DNA of 64,000 nucleotides from assembly GCF_028767125.1 (NCBI RefSeq), contig NZ_JAKCWP010000003.1, forward strand, positions 1-64,000, in the 5' to 3' direction. Within the stretch, counting starts at the first letter, position 1; the number at the start of each line of letters is the position of its first letter. The translations under genes and the position numbers were made by a program. This stretch comes from Chelativorans sp. YIM 93263. GTDB taxonomy: Bacteria > Pseudomonadota > Alphaproteobacteria > Rhizobiales > Rhizobiaceae. Shown here piece after piece: positions 26,474 through 36,433 of the stretch. Under the pieces are notes generated by a model. That model was not told the DNA's origin. It saw only the letters and a program-made list of their open reading frames with translations, and ran no database searches.

Positions 26474-26505
26474 CAACCGCATGTTTGGCTCAGGAAGGAT
26501 AAGAA

Positions 26506-27033
26506 ATGGGCAGAAAGCCGACGATCAGCCGGGATGGCCTTCTCACGATCGCCGAAGACATCGTGAACAGCGAAGGGCCGCAAGCGCTGACCATAGATGC
26601 CTTGGCGAAAGCGGCGGGCATATCAAAGGGCGGGGTTCAGTATTCCTTTGCGTCCAAGGACGAGTTGATCAAAGGGCTAATCGATCGTTGGAACAACCAG
26701 TTCGATGCCTTGGTTGTTGATATCGAGAAATCCGGCCCGATTGAGTTTGTTCGTAGCTACATTGCCGCAATGCGTTCATCCCAAGGGGCGCTCGACGCGA
26801 AGTTGGCAGGCTTAATGATAGCGTATCTGCAGAACCCCAATAATCGCGTGGAAACGGCCGATTGGTATCGGTCGATCCTCAGAAAATTCGGGAACTCACA
26901 AGAGGCCCGAGCAGCCCGCACTGCGTTCTTGGCGGTGGAGGGGCTCATGTTGATGCGGATCACCGGTGTCGATGACACCGAGGAATGGAACGCTCTTCTG
27001 GACGATGTCGAGGCGAGTATGGAGCCGGTTTAG
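26506..27033 (+). CDS. TetR/AcrR-family transcriptional repressor of the adjacent exporter
   Basis: 175 residues. The N-terminal helix-turn-helix reads ISRDGLLTIAEDIVNSEGPQALTIDALAKAAGISKGGVQYSFASKDELIKGLIDRW, a standard TetR_N domain. The remaining helical part should bind the inducer. GGAAGGA stands 7 bases before the ATG. The divergent layout with a QacA/SmvA-like pump and a palindrome between them matches the QacR/QacA and SmvR/SmvA arrangement. It probably represses both genes until a cationic drug binds. Confidence 0.88.
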   Translation: MGRKPTISRDGLLTIAEDIVNSEGPQALTIDALAKAAGISKGGVQYSFASKDELIKGLIDRWNNQFDALVVDIEKSGPIEFVRSYIAAMRSSQGALDAKLAGLMIAYLQNPNNRVETADWYRSILRKFGNSQEARAARTAFLAVEGLMLMRITGVDDTEEWNALLDDVEASMEPV

Positions 27034-27329
27034 TCGATCAAGGAATGCTGCGCTGACGACTAACAATCAGCAAAAACGGACGATTTTCGCCCATAAGCGG
27101 TCGTTCGGCTTCCCACCCCAAGTCAGTCGTTTTGTCTGATTAGCCGGACGGCGGCTTCCAGAAAATTCAAAGGAGACCGAGCGACCGAAATGAGGGCGCA
27201 CAGAAGTCGTTCGTGAGGGGTGGCGGGAACGACTGGACTGGGCTCTTACCGGACCTTGGAGCGCATGTTGATGATACCTGCGCGTGGATAAAGCATTGCC
27301 CTGTGCGTTTGCGGCTTTAAGCTGAGCCC
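27034..27329. other. Gene-free interval before recG (right edge of probable insert)
   Basis: 296 bases with no supportable gene. It contains low-complexity motifs such as GTCGTTCG and ACCGA, similar in style to 23440-23560. The recG promoter should lie near its end, but no clear boxes were assigned. Confidence 0.35.
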
Positions 27330-29438
27330 ATGCGCCCCTCGCTTCTCGATCCTCTGTTTGCACCAGCCACGACCCTGGATGGCGTCGGTTCCCGTATTGC
27401 GGGGTTGATCAGCAATGTCGTGCCCGCGGATTTGGCGAATCGGCCGCTGCGCGTGGGGGATCTGCTTTTCGTCCTGCCCCATTCGCTGATCGACCGCACC
27501 AACCGGCCGGAAGTTGCCTATGCTCCGCAGGGCGCCATCGTGACGCTTGCGTTGACTGTCGGCCGGCACCAGCCGCCGCCGCGCGGGCGGAAGAATGTAC
27601 CTTATCGCGTTTATGCCTTCGATGAGACGGGCGAGATCGCCCTCACCTTCTTCCATGCGCGCCAGCAATGGCTGGAGAAGATTCTGCCTACCGGAGCGGA
27701 GGTGCTGGCGTCGGGCCGGATGGACTGGTTCAACGGGCGAGCAAGCATGGTCCACCCCGACTATATAGTGCCGGCGGCGGAGGCCGATACGCTGCCGCCG
27801 CTGGAGCCCGTCTATCCGCTGACGGGCGGGCTTTCACCAAAGGTGCTGCGCCGGGCCATCGGGCAAGCGCGCGAGCGCCTGCCCGAGCTGCCCGAATGGC
27901 AGGACCGCAGCGTAATGGCGCGACACGATTTTCCGCCTTTTGCCGATGCGCTGGAGCGTTTGCACGATCCGGCCACGAACGAGGACGTTTCGCCCGAGAG
28001 CGCGGCCTGGCGGCGGATTGCCTATGACGAATTCCTGGCCAACCAGTTTTCGCTCGCCCTGGTGCGCGCCCGCACGCGAAAGCTTGCCGGAAGGCCGCTG
28101 ACCGGCGATGGCAGGCTCGCTGCGCAGATCCGCGCGGCGCTGCCCTATACGCTCACTCCGTCTCAGGAACGCGCGGTGTCGGATATCCATGACGACCTTG
28201 CACATGACCAACGCATGCTGCGGCTGCTGCAAGGCGATGTCGGCGCGGGCAAGACGGTGGTGGCGCTCATGGCCATGGCCCGGGCGGCGGAGGCCGGCGG
28301 GCAGGCCGCGCTCATGGCGCCGACGGAGCTTCTGGCGCGCCAGCACTTCGCCACCATTGCTCCTCTTGCCGAAAAGGCCGGCTTACGGACCGTTCTTGTT
28401 ACCGGGCGCGACAAGGGCCGGGAGCGGCGGGCGGCGCTGGAGAGCATCGCTGCCGGTGAAGTCTCGTTCGTGATCGGGACCCACGCCCTCTTTCAGGAAA
28501 CGGTGCGTTTCAAGGACCTGGTGCTGAGCATCGTGGACGAGCAGCATCGCTTCGGTGTGCATCAGCGCCTGGCGATCAGCGCCAAGGGTGACGCGCCGGA
28601 CATGCTGGTGATGACTGCGACGCCGATACCGCGCACGCTCGTGCTTTCGGCATTCGGGGACATGGATGTCTCGCGGCTTACTGAAAAACCGGCCGGACGA
28701 AAGCCCATCCGCACCGTCACCATGCCCACCGACCGGCTGGACGAACTGGTGGAGCGGCTCGGCAATGCCATGGCAGAAGGCCAGAAGATCTATTGGATCT
28801 GCCCTCTGGTGGAGGAGTCCGAGGCGATCGAGCTGACTTCCGCGGAGGACCGCTTCGCGGCGCTCAAGACCGTTTTCGGTGAGCAGGTCGGGCTGGTGCA
28901 CGGCCGCATGGCGGGCGCGGAGAAAGACGACGCCATGCGCGCCTTCAAGGAGGGGCAAACACGGTTTCTTGTGGGCACGACCGTGGTTGAAGTGGGCGTC
29001 GACGTGCCGGACGCCACGATCATCGTGATCGAGCACGCCGAGCGTTTCGGCCTGTCGCAACTGCACCAGTTGCGCGGCCGTGTGGGGCGCGGGGATCAGG
29101 CGTCGTCCTGCGTGCTGCTCTACAAGCCGCCTCTCGGCGAGACGGCGAAACGGCGGCTGGCGGCGTTGCGCGATACGGAGGATGGTTTCGTAATTGCCGA
29201 GGAGGATCTGAAGCTGCGTGGCGAAGGCGATCTTCTGGGCACCCGCCAGTCCGGCATGCCCGGGTTTCAGGTCGCTCGGGTGGAGTTTCACGCCGACCTG
29301 CTGGAGACCGCGCGCGACGACGCCCGCCTCATGTTGAACCGCGATCCGGAGTTGCAGTCCGAGCGCGGCGAAGCGCTGCGCCTGCTTCTCTATTTGTTCG
29401 GTAAAGACGAAGCCGTGCGTCTGCTGCGCGCCGGCTGA
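27330..29438 (+). CDS. recG: ATP-dependent DNA helicase RecG
   Basis: 702 residues. The N-terminal wedge (OB-fold) domain recognises branched DNA. The superfamily 2 motor has Walker A LQGDVGAGKTVVALMAMARAA, a DEQH box SIVDEQHRFGVHQR, motif III MTATPIPRTL and motif VI QLHQLRGRVGRGDQASSC. It unwinds stalled forks and Holliday junctions. Length matches the family. The 3' end overlaps the convergent DUF502 gene by about 49 bases. No strong ribosome binding site precedes the ATG. Confidence 0.97.
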   Translation: MRPSLLDPLFAPATTLDGVGSRIAGLISNVVPADLANRPLRVGDLLFVLPHSLIDRTNRPEVAYAPQGAIVTLALTVGRHQPPPRGRKNVPYRVYAFDETGEIALTFFHARQQWLEKILPTGAEVLASGRMDWFNGRASMVHPDYIVPAAEADTLPPLEPVYPLTGGLSPKVLRRAIGQARERLPELPEWQDRSVMARHDFPPFADALERLHDPATNEDVSPESAAWRRIAYDEFLANQFSLALVRARTRKLAGRPLTGDGRLAAQIRAALPYTLTPSQERAVSDIHDDLAHDQRMLRLLQGDVGAGKTVVALMAMARAAEAGGQAALMAPTELLARQHFATIAPLAEKAGLRTVLVTGRDKGRERRAALESIAAGEVSFVIGTHALFQETVRFKDLVLSIVDEQHRFGVHQRLAISAKGDAPDMLVMTATPIPRTLVLSAFGDMDVSRLTEKPAGRKPIRTVTMPTDRLDELVERLGNAMAEGQKIYWICPLVEESEAIELTSAEDRFAALKTVFGEQVGLVHGRMAGAEKDDAMRAFKEGQTRFLVGTTVVEVGVDVPDATIIVIEHAERFGLSQLHQLRGRVGRGDQASSCVLLYKPPLGETAKRRLAALRDTEDGFVIAEEDLKLRGEGDLLGTRQSGMPGFQVARVEFHADLLETARDDARLMLNRDPELQSERGEALRLLLYLFGKDEAVRLLRAG

Positions 29439-30097
29439 TCGGCAGCCGTCTCCAACGCTTCCTCCGCGAGTTCCCTGGTCTTCTCCTGATACTCTGGGGA
29501 GAGGAGCCCGGACGAGATAATCAGCTTTGCGCCCTCCTCAACCGACATCGTCAGTTCGGTGATCTCGTTTTTCGGCACGTAGAGCAGATAACCGGATGTC
29601 GGATTGGGCGTCGTCGGCAGAAACACCGCCACTGTTGGGCCGGCGGTCTCCTTGGTGCGAGCATCAACTTCGCCACGCGCATCCGTGGCCAGGAAAACCA
29701 CGGCCCAGAGCCCCTTGCGCGGATACTCGATGAGGCCGACCTTGGTGAAGGATTCCGAACGCTCGGCCAAGACGGTTTCGAATATCTGCTTTAGTGCGCG
29801 ATAGATGCTGCGTACCAGCGGCATGCGACCGAGCAGATACTCGCCCGATGAAACGATCGTCCTGCCGATGATGTTGGCCGTCAGAAAGCCTACTAGGGTG
29901 ATCAGCGCCAGGGCCACGATCAAGCCGAAACCGGGAACGGCAAAGGGCAGGTACGTATCCGGATTGTAGCGCGACGGGATAAGCGGCTTTACCCAGGAAT
30001 CCACCCAGCCGACGAAAGACCAGGCCAGATACGCGGTGATCGCCAACGGGGCCGTTATGATGAACCCCGTCAGAAAATAATTGCGCAGACGGGTCAT
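29390..30097 (-). CDS. DUF502 membrane protein
   Basis: About 235 residues. Two N-terminal membrane helices (YFLTGFIITAPLAITAYLAWSFVGW and PGFGLIVALALITLVGFLTANIIG), then the conserved RMPLVRSIYRALKQIFETVL and a cytoplasmic beta-rich part (LPTTPNPTSGYLLYVPKNEI). These are hallmarks of DUF502 (COG2928). The start is the ATG at 30097; a GTG one codon earlier is also possible. Function unknown. Its 3' end lies inside the recG coding end on the opposite strand. Confidence 0.88.
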   Translation of the reverse strand: MTRLRNYFLTGFIITAPLAITAYLAWSFVGWVDSWVKPLIPSRYNPDTYLPFAVPGFGLIVALALITLVGFLTANIIGRTIVSSGEYLLGRMPLVRSIYRALKQIFETVLAERSESFTKVGLIEYPRKGLWAVVFLATDARGEVDARTKETAGPTVAVFLPTTPNPTSGYLLYVPKNEITELTMSVEEGAKLIISSGLLSPEYQEKTRELAEEALETAADQPARSRRTASSLPNK

Positions 30098-30219
30098 CAC
30101 CGGACGGCACCTCGGATCAGCACGAATTGGGAAAGCGGACTTGACACGCGCGCAACTTTACCCGCCGGCACCACATTCGTCCAGCGTGATCACGTCGCAG
30201 GGCGGCCTGTATCGGCGCC

Positions 30220-32043
30220 CTATTCCACCGTGACCGACTTGGCCAGATTGCGCGGCTGATCAACGTCCGTACCCATGGCGACGGCCGTGTGATAGGCCAG
30301 CATTTGCACCGGGACCGCGTAAGCGATCGGGGCCACGAATTCCGGCATGGGCGGCAGGATGATGGTCTCGAAGTCCTCGAGCGAGGCACGTTTGGCGCCT
30401 TCCTGATCGGTGATGAGGATGATCCGTCCGCCGCGCGCGGCAACTTCCTGCATGTTCGAAACGGTCTTCTCGAAGATGTGGTCATGGGGCGCGATGACGA
30501 TCACGGGCATTTTCTCGTCGATCAGCGCGATAGGGCCGTGCTTCAACTCGCCGGCGGCATAACCTTCGGCATGGATATAGGAGATTTCCTTGAGCTTGAG
30601 CGCGCCTTCGAGCGCCAGCGGGTAGCTCGTGCCGCGGCCGAGATAAAGCACATGGCTGACCCGGGAGAGCTCACGCGAAATCTTCTCGATGCCCTCTTCA
30701 AGCTTGAGGCTTTGGGACATATAGCGCGGCACTTCGGAAAGCGAGCGGACGAGCTTCTTTGCTTCTTCCTCGGAAAGCGTGCCGCGCTCCAACCCGGCGC
30801 GCACGGCAAGCGCCGCGAAAATCGAAAGCTGGCAGGTGAAGGCTTTGGTGGAGGCCACGCCGATCTCCGGACCGGCGAGCGTAGGGAAAACGCCGTCGCT
30901 TTCGCGGGCGATTGTGGAATCCTTGACGTTCACGATCGAGCCGATGGGAACGCCTTCGCCGCGGCAGTAGCGCAGGGATGCCAGCGTGTCGGCGGTCTCG
31001 CCGGATTGCGAGACGAAAAGCGCGGCGCTGTTCTTGGATAGCGGCATTTCGCGATAGCGAAACTCCGAAGCGATATCGATATCGACGGGAAGGCGCGCGT
31101 AGCGCTCGAACCAGTATTTGGCGACGACGCCGGCCAGATAGGCCGTGCCGCAGGCCGAGATCGCCAGCCGGTCGATTTTGCCGAAGTCGATCGGCGACTC
31201 GAAGTGCTTCACGCCGCCATCGGCGAAATCGAGATAGTGAGCAAGCGTGTGGGCGACCACCTCCGGCTGCTCGTGGATCTCCTTTTCCATGAAGTGTCGA
31301 TGGTTGCCCTTGTCTACCAGCAAACTGGTGCCGACGGACTTATGCCGTGCGCGCTCGACGCGCTGACCTTCCATGTCGAAGATTTCCATGCCCGAACGGC
31401 GCACGACCACCCAGTCCCCGTCTTCGAGATAGGTGATCGCGTCTGTGAAGGGCGCGAGCGCGATGGCATCGGAACCGACATACATCTCGCCATCGCCGTG
31501 GCCGACGGCCAGAGGCGGCCCCTTGCGGGCGCCGACGATCAGGTTCTCATCCTTGCGGAAGATGATGGCCAGGGCGAAGGCGCCGTGGAGGAGCTTCAAC
31601 GCGGCGAAAGCGGCCTGCTGGGCCGTTGCGCCGTTGCGCAGTTCGCGCGCAACCAGATGCGCCACGACCTCGGTGTCCGTCTGCGAGGAGAACCTAAAGC
31701 CCTCCGCAACCAGTTCGTCACGCAGTTCGGCGAAGTTCTCGATGATGCCGTTGTGGACGATCGCCACATCGTCGGAAAAATGGGGGTGGGCGTTCGTCTC
31801 GTTCGGCACGCCATGGGTGGCCCAACGGGTGTGGCCGATGCCGATATGACCGTTGAGCGGCTCGGTCGTGAGCCTTTGCTCGAGATTGATCAGCTTCCCC
31901 TCGGCACGGCAGCGGGCGAGTTGCCCCTCGCAGATCGTCGCGATACCGGCCGAATCGTATCCGCGATATTCGAGCCGCTTCAATGCATCGACGATCAGCG
32001 GCGCAACCGGCGTGTGCCCGACGATCCCCACAATTCCGCACAT
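30220..32043 (-). CDS. glmS: Glucosamine-6-phosphate synthase (isomerizing)
   Basis: 607 residues. An N-terminal class II glutamine amidotransferase domain starts with the catalytic Cys2 (MCGIVGIVG), and two SIS domains follow, with the sugar-phosphate site SQSGETADTLASLRY, the loop LGRGTSYPLALEGALKLKEISYIHAEGYAAGELKHGPIAL and the ending PRNLAKSVTVE. It makes glucosamine-6-phosphate from fructose-6-phosphate and glutamine, the first step to peptidoglycan and LPS amino sugars. GGAGAGG precedes the start. No glmU is adjacent. Confidence 0.97.
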   Translation of the reverse strand: MCGIVGIVGHTPVAPLIVDALKRLEYRGYDSAGIATICEGQLARCRAEGKLINLEQRLTTEPLNGHIGIGHTRWATHGVPNETNAHPHFSDDVAIVHNGIIENFAELRDELVAEGFRFSSQTDTEVVAHLVARELRNGATAQQAAFAALKLLHGAFALAIIFRKDENLIVGARKGPPLAVGHGDGEMYVGSDAIALAPFTDAITYLEDGDWVVVRRSGMEIFDMEGQRVERARHKSVGTSLLVDKGNHRHFMEKEIHEQPEVVAHTLAHYLDFADGGVKHFESPIDFGKIDRLAISACGTAYLAGVVAKYWFERYARLPVDIDIASEFRYREMPLSKNSAALFVSQSGETADTLASLRYCRGEGVPIGSIVNVKDSTIARESDGVFPTLAGPEIGVASTKAFTCQLSIFAALAVRAGLERGTLSEEEAKKLVRSLSEVPRYMSQSLKLEEGIEKISRELSRVSHVLYLGRGTSYPLALEGALKLKEISYIHAEGYAAGELKHGPIALIDEKMPVIVIAPHDHIFEKTVSNMQEVAARGGRIILITDQEGAKRASLEDFETIILPPMPEFVAPIAYAVPVQMLAYHTAVAMGTDVDQPRNLAKSVTVE

Positions 32044-32205
32044 GTCCCACCTCTCCCCGAGAGTTTGTTTATCTACCTTCCGCCGACGCCAGGAAAATGG
32101 AGTGGCGCAGCAGCAAATTAGCGCGAATCTGTAACGCTGCCCTTAAATGTTCCCAAGACACTTATCGTTTCAGGACTGTCACCAGGTTCCCGAATTTGGA
32201 TGAGG

Positions 32206-33834
32206 CTATCCTGCATCGGGATAAAGCATATCGATGATCGCGGCAGTGTCGTGGCGAGCGTCGAGAATGCCGTAAGTCCCGCGCCAATGGCCCGCGAGCC
32301 GGGTTTCCACGAAAGCATCGGCGACCCGCCCGGCGCCAAGCCGTCTCAGTTCCGCCGCGGCGGCGGCCAGCGCCATCTGTTCGACCAGGATGCGCGCCGA
32401 GCCGGGATCGCTTTGGCAGACGCGGACGGCGGCCTGAAGCACATCCATGGTGCCGCGGCCTGTATCCCCGAGATCCTGGTGAATGAGGGCCAGCACGTCG
32501 TCAAACAAACCGGCATTGCGATCGAGAACCCGCAGAACGTCGAGCGCGACGACGTTGCCCGAACCTTCCCAGATGGCGTTGACAGGCGCCTCGCGGTAGT
32601 GGCGGGCAAGCGGCGCTTCCTCGACATACCCATTGCCGCCCAGGCACTCCATCGCCTCATAGGTGACGGCGGGGGCGACCTTGCATACCCAGTATTTCAC
32701 CACCGGGGTCATGAGGCGGGCGAAGGCCGCCTCCCCCCGGTTTTCTGCGGCAAGATCGAAGGCGCGCGCAAGCCGCATGGACAGCGCCGTCGCGCCGGCG
32801 ACCTCAAGAGCCAGGTCGGCCAGCACACGCTGCATGAGCGGTTGCTGGACCAAGGTGTTGCCGAAGACTTGCCGGTGTCGGGCATGATGGACCGCCTCGG
32901 CGACCGAGGCGCGCATGAGCCCGGCTGAGCCGAGCGCGCAGTCAAGGCGGGTCAGCGTCACCATATCCATGATGGTGCGGATGCCCTCTCCCGGCTCACC
33001 GACGAGATGGCCGAGCGTGTTTTCGAACTCGACCTCCGCGGAGGCGTTGGAACGATTACCAAGCTTGTCTTTCAGCCGCTGGAAACGGAAGCCGTTGCTC
33101 GTCCCGTCTTCCGCAACACGCGGCAGCAGGAAACAGGAAAGTCCCTCCGGTGCCTGCGCCAGCACAAGAAATGCATCGCTCATGGGCGCGGAGAGGAACC
33201 ATTTGTGGCCATTGATGCGGTAAATACCGTCACTAGCCGGTTCGGCCATCGTCATGTTGGCGCGGACATCGGTGCCGCCCTGCTTCTCAGTCATTCCCAT
33301 GCCGAGGGTAACGCCGGCCTTTTTCGACGCGGGGCGGTTTGCATGGTCGTATTTGCGGGCAATCACCCTGGGAGCCCAGGCGCGGAAAAGCTCCGTATTA
33401 GACATAAGCGCGGCGAGCGAGGCGTTGGTCATTGTGAGCGGACACAGATGACCGCACTCAAGCTGCGCCGTCAGAAAAAAGTGCGCCGCGCGCACCCGGT
33501 GCCTAAGCGACTTGTCGTGAGTACTGTCCTCCCAGATGGAGGCATGCAGACCGCCACCGATGGAACGACGCATCAGCGCATGGTACGCAGGATGATACTC
33601 GACAAGGTCGATACGGCTTCCGTAGCGGTCGTGCGTCCTCAGCCGGGGTGTTTCGGTGTTGGCCAAACGGGCGAGATCCAGCGCCTCCTGCGTGCGCACG
33701 AAACGCCCCAGCGCATCCAGGTCCTTTCGGGCCGGCTCGGAAAAATCTTCCGCCAGTTGCATCAAAAGCGGGTCCGAGCGCCACGCGTTCGTGCCGGCAA
33801 TCGGCGGGGACTGGTTTTCTACCTTATGTTCCAA
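32206..33834 (-). CDS. aidB: AidB-like acyl-CoA dehydrogenase family protein
   Basis: 542 residues, matching E. coli AidB (541) in length. FAD-binding core segments GMGMTEKQGGTDVRANMT, INGHKWFLSAPMSDAFLVLAQ and ECLGGNGYVEEAPLARHYREAPVNAIWEGSGNVVALDVLR are characteristic. AidB belongs to the adaptive response to alkylation and binds DNA, though its enzymatic role is uncertain. The start codon is TTG at 33834, supported by AGAGGA 5 bases upstream. A LexA-box-like repeat lies about 97 bases upstream. Divergent from pyrB. Confidence 0.88.
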   Translation of the reverse strand: MEHKVENQSPPIAGTNAWRSDPLLMQLAEDFSEPARKDLDALGRFVRTQEALDLARLANTETPRLRTHDRYGSRIDLVEYHPAYHALMRRSIGGGLHASIWEDSTHDKSLRHRVRAAHFFLTAQLECGHLCPLTMTNASLAALMSNTELFRAWAPRVIARKYDHANRPASKKAGVTLGMGMTEKQGGTDVRANMTMAEPASDGIYRINGHKWFLSAPMSDAFLVLAQAPEGLSCFLLPRVAEDGTSNGFRFQRLKDKLGNRSNASAEVEFENTLGHLVGEPGEGIRTIMDMVTLTRLDCALGSAGLMRASVAEAVHHARHRQVFGNTLVQQPLMQRVLADLALEVAGATALSMRLARAFDLAAENRGEAAFARLMTPVVKYWVCKVAPAVTYEAMECLGGNGYVEEAPLARHYREAPVNAIWEGSGNVVALDVLRVLDRNAGLFDDVLALIHQDLGDTGRGTMDVLQAAVRVCQSDPGSARILVEQMALAAAAAELRRLGAGRVADAFVETRLAGHWRGTYGILDARHDTAAIIDMLYPDAG

Positions 33835-34169
33835 CGGAATCCTCTAGAATCTACAGCCTGTTGAGATTCATTCCTGAACGGACTGCAAATGCCACTTTTT
33901 CGCGCTTCCGGCTCAAGTACACGTATGTACGTTCTGCTCCGGTTCTTAAAAAGCACCACTTCGCCTCGTTCAGCCGTGAATTTTAACAAGCCTTAGGCGG
34001 CGACGCGCTCACCGATCATATCGACCTTTCGCCGTGGGTGCACCGAAATCTTGGCTTCCGCAAGGGGCGAGATGCTTTCTGGAAAGGAGAAAATGGCGGG
34101 GAGAATTCACGCACAAGGAAATGGCGTGCTTGCAGGAGCCGCCTGCGCGCCCTATAGCACCGCTTTGAG
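33835..34169. promoter_or_regulatory. Divergent control region of aidB-like and pyrB
   Basis: 335 bases with no gene. It holds GTTC-TGCTCCG-GTTC (33931-33945), a perfect match to the alphaproteobacterial LexA box. No transcription attenuator typical of pyr operons was seen. Otherwise unremarkable. Confidence 0.5.
33931..33945. promoter_or_regulatory. Candidate LexA box upstream of aidB-like
   Basis: GTTCTGCTCCGGTTC fits GTTC-N7-GTTC exactly, about 97 bases before the TTG start of the aidB-like gene. One or two such 8-base matches are expected by chance in 64 kb over both orientations, so position in a divergent promoter next to a DNA-damage-related gene is the main support. Confidence 0.5.
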
Positions 34170-35132
34170 ATGAGCAACGCCCCCAGCCTTCCGCTTTTTC
34201 CGAATCGCCACCTGCTTGGCATCAATGGGCTATCGCCCCAAGACATCACGCTTCTGCTTGATCGCGCGGACGCGGCCGTCGCCATCTCGCGCCAGCCGGA
34301 GAAAAAGTTGGCCACCCTGCGCGGCCGCACGCAAATCAATCTTTTCTACGAAGCCTCCACACGCACCCAGTCCTCCTTCGAGCTCGCGGGCAAGAGACTC
34401 GGCGCCGATGTGATGAACATGGCGGTCGCGAGCTCCTCCACCAAAAAAGGCGAGACCCTGTTGGATACGGCGGTGACGCTGAACGCCATGCGGCCGGACA
34501 TTCTCGTCATCCGCCATTCCGCCGCCGGTGCCGCGGCACTCCTTGCACAAAAGGTCGGCTGTTCGGTGGTCAATGCGGGCGACGGCGCGCACGAGCATCC
34601 GACCCAGGCGCTGCTCGACGCGCTCACGATCCGCCGCGCCAAAGGGCGAATCGCCGGCCTGACGGTGGCGATTTGCGGTGATGTGCTTCACTCGCGTGTA
34701 GCCCGTTCGAACATCATCCTGCTCAACGCTATGGGGGCGCGCGTGCGTGTCATCGCACCGTCCACGCTGCTGCCCATCGGAATTGAGCAGATGGGGGCCG
34801 AAGTCTTCACCCGGATGGAAGACGGGCTGGAGGGGGCGGACGTCGTCATGATGCTGCGCTTGCAGCGGGAGCGCATGAGCGGAAGCTTCGTGCCTTCCAT
34901 ACGCGAGTACTTCCGGTTCTTCGGGCTGGACGCGCAAAAGCTGAAACTGGCGAAGGACGACGCGCTGGTGATGCATCCGGGGCCGATGAACCGCGGTGTC
35001 GAAATAGCCTCGGAAGTCGCCGACGGGCCGCAAAGCGTCATCCAGGAGCAGGTGGAAATGGGCGTGGCGGTGCGCATGGCCGTGATGGAAGCACTGCTCG
35101 ATCCACGCCGCAACGAGGGTGGGCAGCCATGA
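34170..35132 (+). CDS. pyrB: Aspartate carbamoyltransferase catalytic chain
   Basis: 320 residues. Carbamoyl-phosphate site [13 protein letters not shown] and the aspartate-loop region [17 protein letters not shown] are intact, as is [13 protein letters not shown] near the C-terminus. It condenses carbamoyl phosphate and aspartate in pyrimidine synthesis. No pyrI regulatory chain is adjacent; instead a catalytically dead dihydroorotase homologue follows with an ATGA overlap, the arrangement of class A ATCases where PyrB and the pseudo-PyrC form one complex. Confidence 0.96.
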   Translation: MSNAPSLPLFPNRHLLGINGLSPQDITLLLDRADAAVAISRQPEKKLATLRGRTQINLFYEASTRTQSSFELAGKRLGADVMNMAVASSSTKKGETLLDTAVTLNAMRPDILVIRHSAAGAAALLAQKVGCSVVNAGDGAHEHPTQALLDALTIRRAKGRIAGLTVAICGDVLHSRVARSNIILLNAMGARVRVIAPSTLLPIGIEQMGAEVFTRMEDGLEGADVVMMLRLQRERMSGSFVPSIREYFRFFGLDAQKLKLAKDDALVMHPGPMNRGVEIASEVADGPQSVIQEQVEMGVAVRMAVMEALLDPRRNEGGQP

Positions 35133-36415
35133 GCATCACTCTCCTCAAGAACGCCCGCGTCGTCGACCCCTCCCGTGGAATCGACGAGACCGGGGCGGTG
35201 GTCATTGAAAACGGCAACGTTGCCGAGGCTGGTGCAGGTGCGCACAACCAGGGCACACCGGAAGGGGCGAAGGTAGTCGATTGCGCGGGCAAGACAATCA
35301 TGCCCGGACTGGTGGATGCGCGTGTATTCATCGGTGAGCCGGGGGCCGAGCACCGCGAAACCATCGCCTCGGCCAGCCAGGCAGCAGCGGCAGGCGGCGT
35401 GACCTCAATCGTCATGATGCCGGATACCTCGCCCGTCATCGACGACGTGGCGCTGGTGGAATTCGTTCTGCGCACCGCGCGCGAGACGGCTTCCGTTAAT
35501 GTCTTTCCTGCCGGGGCGATCACGAAAGGACTCGAGGGCGCGGCGCTGAGCGAGTTCGGCCTCTTGCGCGACGCGGGTGCGGTGGCGCTGACCGAGGGGC
35601 GGCAGACCATCGCTAGCGCACTCGTCATGCGCCGGGCGCTGACCTATGCGCGCGACATGGACATCGTGATCTCCCACAGTACGCAGGATCCGGATCTCGC
35701 CTCCTCCGGCGTGATGAACGAGGGACTCCTGGCAAGCTGGCTCGGTCTGCCCGGCATCCCGCGCGAGGCGGAGGCCATTCCGCTGGAACGCGACCTTATG
35801 CTGGCGGGGCTGACCGGCGGGCGATACCACGCGGCCGAGATTTCGACGGCTATGTCGGCGGAAGCTGTAAAGCGGGCCAAGCGAGAGGGCACGAAGGTGA
35901 CCGCCGGCGTGAGCATCAACAATCTCTGCCTTAACGAGAACGACGTCGGGGAATACCGCACCTTCTTCCGCCTTTCGCCGCCCCTGCGCGCCGAGGACGA
36001 CCGCCTTGCAATAGTGGAGGCGCTGAAGGACGGCACGATCGACATCATTGTCTCATCCCATGATCCGCAAGACGTGGACACCAAGCGCCTGCCCTTCTCT
36101 GAAGCGGCAGTGGGCGCGATCGGGCTGGAAACGCTGTTGCCGGCGGCGTTGCGCCTCTATCACAACGGCGAGGTGGCGCTGTTACGCCTGGTCGAGACCC
36201 TGTCGACGGCTCCGGCGAAGCTTTTCGGCCTGCCTGGAGGAACGCTGAAACCAGGAGCGCCGGCTGATCTCGCGATTGTCGATCTGGATGCACCGTGGAT
36301 CGTACGCGAAGCCGAAATCCGCTCGCTCTCAAAGAACACGTCGTTCGAGGGCGCACGCATGCAAGGGCGGGTCTTGCAAACCATAGTTGCAGGTCGCACA
36401 GTGTTTTCAGCCTGA
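35129..36415 (+). CDS. pyrC: Dihydroorotase-like protein, probably inactive (pseudo-DHOase)
   Basis: 428-residue amidohydrolase-fold protein, overlapping pyrB by four bases. The metal-binding D-x-H-x-H-x-R motif is replaced by D63-ARVFIG (H65 to R, H67 to F, R69 to G). The late catalytic DHAPH segment reads SSHDPQD. It should therefore not hydrolyse dihydroorotate. In Pseudomonas a similar inactive homologue is required to assemble active ATCase, and the same scaffold role is likely here. An active dihydroorotase must be encoded elsewhere. Automatic annotation would call it pyrC. Confidence 0.9.
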   Translation: MSITLLKNARVVDPSRGIDETGAVVIENGNVAEAGAGAHNQGTPEGAKVVDCAGKTIMPGLVDARVFIGEPGAEHRETIASASQAAAAGGVTSIVMMPDTSPVIDDVALVEFVLRTARETASVNVFPAGAITKGLEGAALSEFGLLRDAGAVALTEGRQTIASALVMRRALTYARDMDIVISHSTQDPDLASSGVMNEGLLASWLGLPGIPREAEAIPLERDLMLAGLTGGRYHAAEISTAMSAEAVKRAKREGTKVTAGVSINNLCLNENDVGEYRTFFRLSPPLRAEDDRLAIVEALKDGTIDIIVSSHDPQDVDTKRLPFSEAAVGAIGLETLLPAALRLYHNGEVALLRLVETLSTAPAKLFGLPGGTLKPGAPADLAIVDLDAPWIVREAEIRSLSKNTSFEGARMQGRVLQTIVAGRTVFSA

Positions 36416-36433
36416 TTTTTCCCGAGGAATGCA

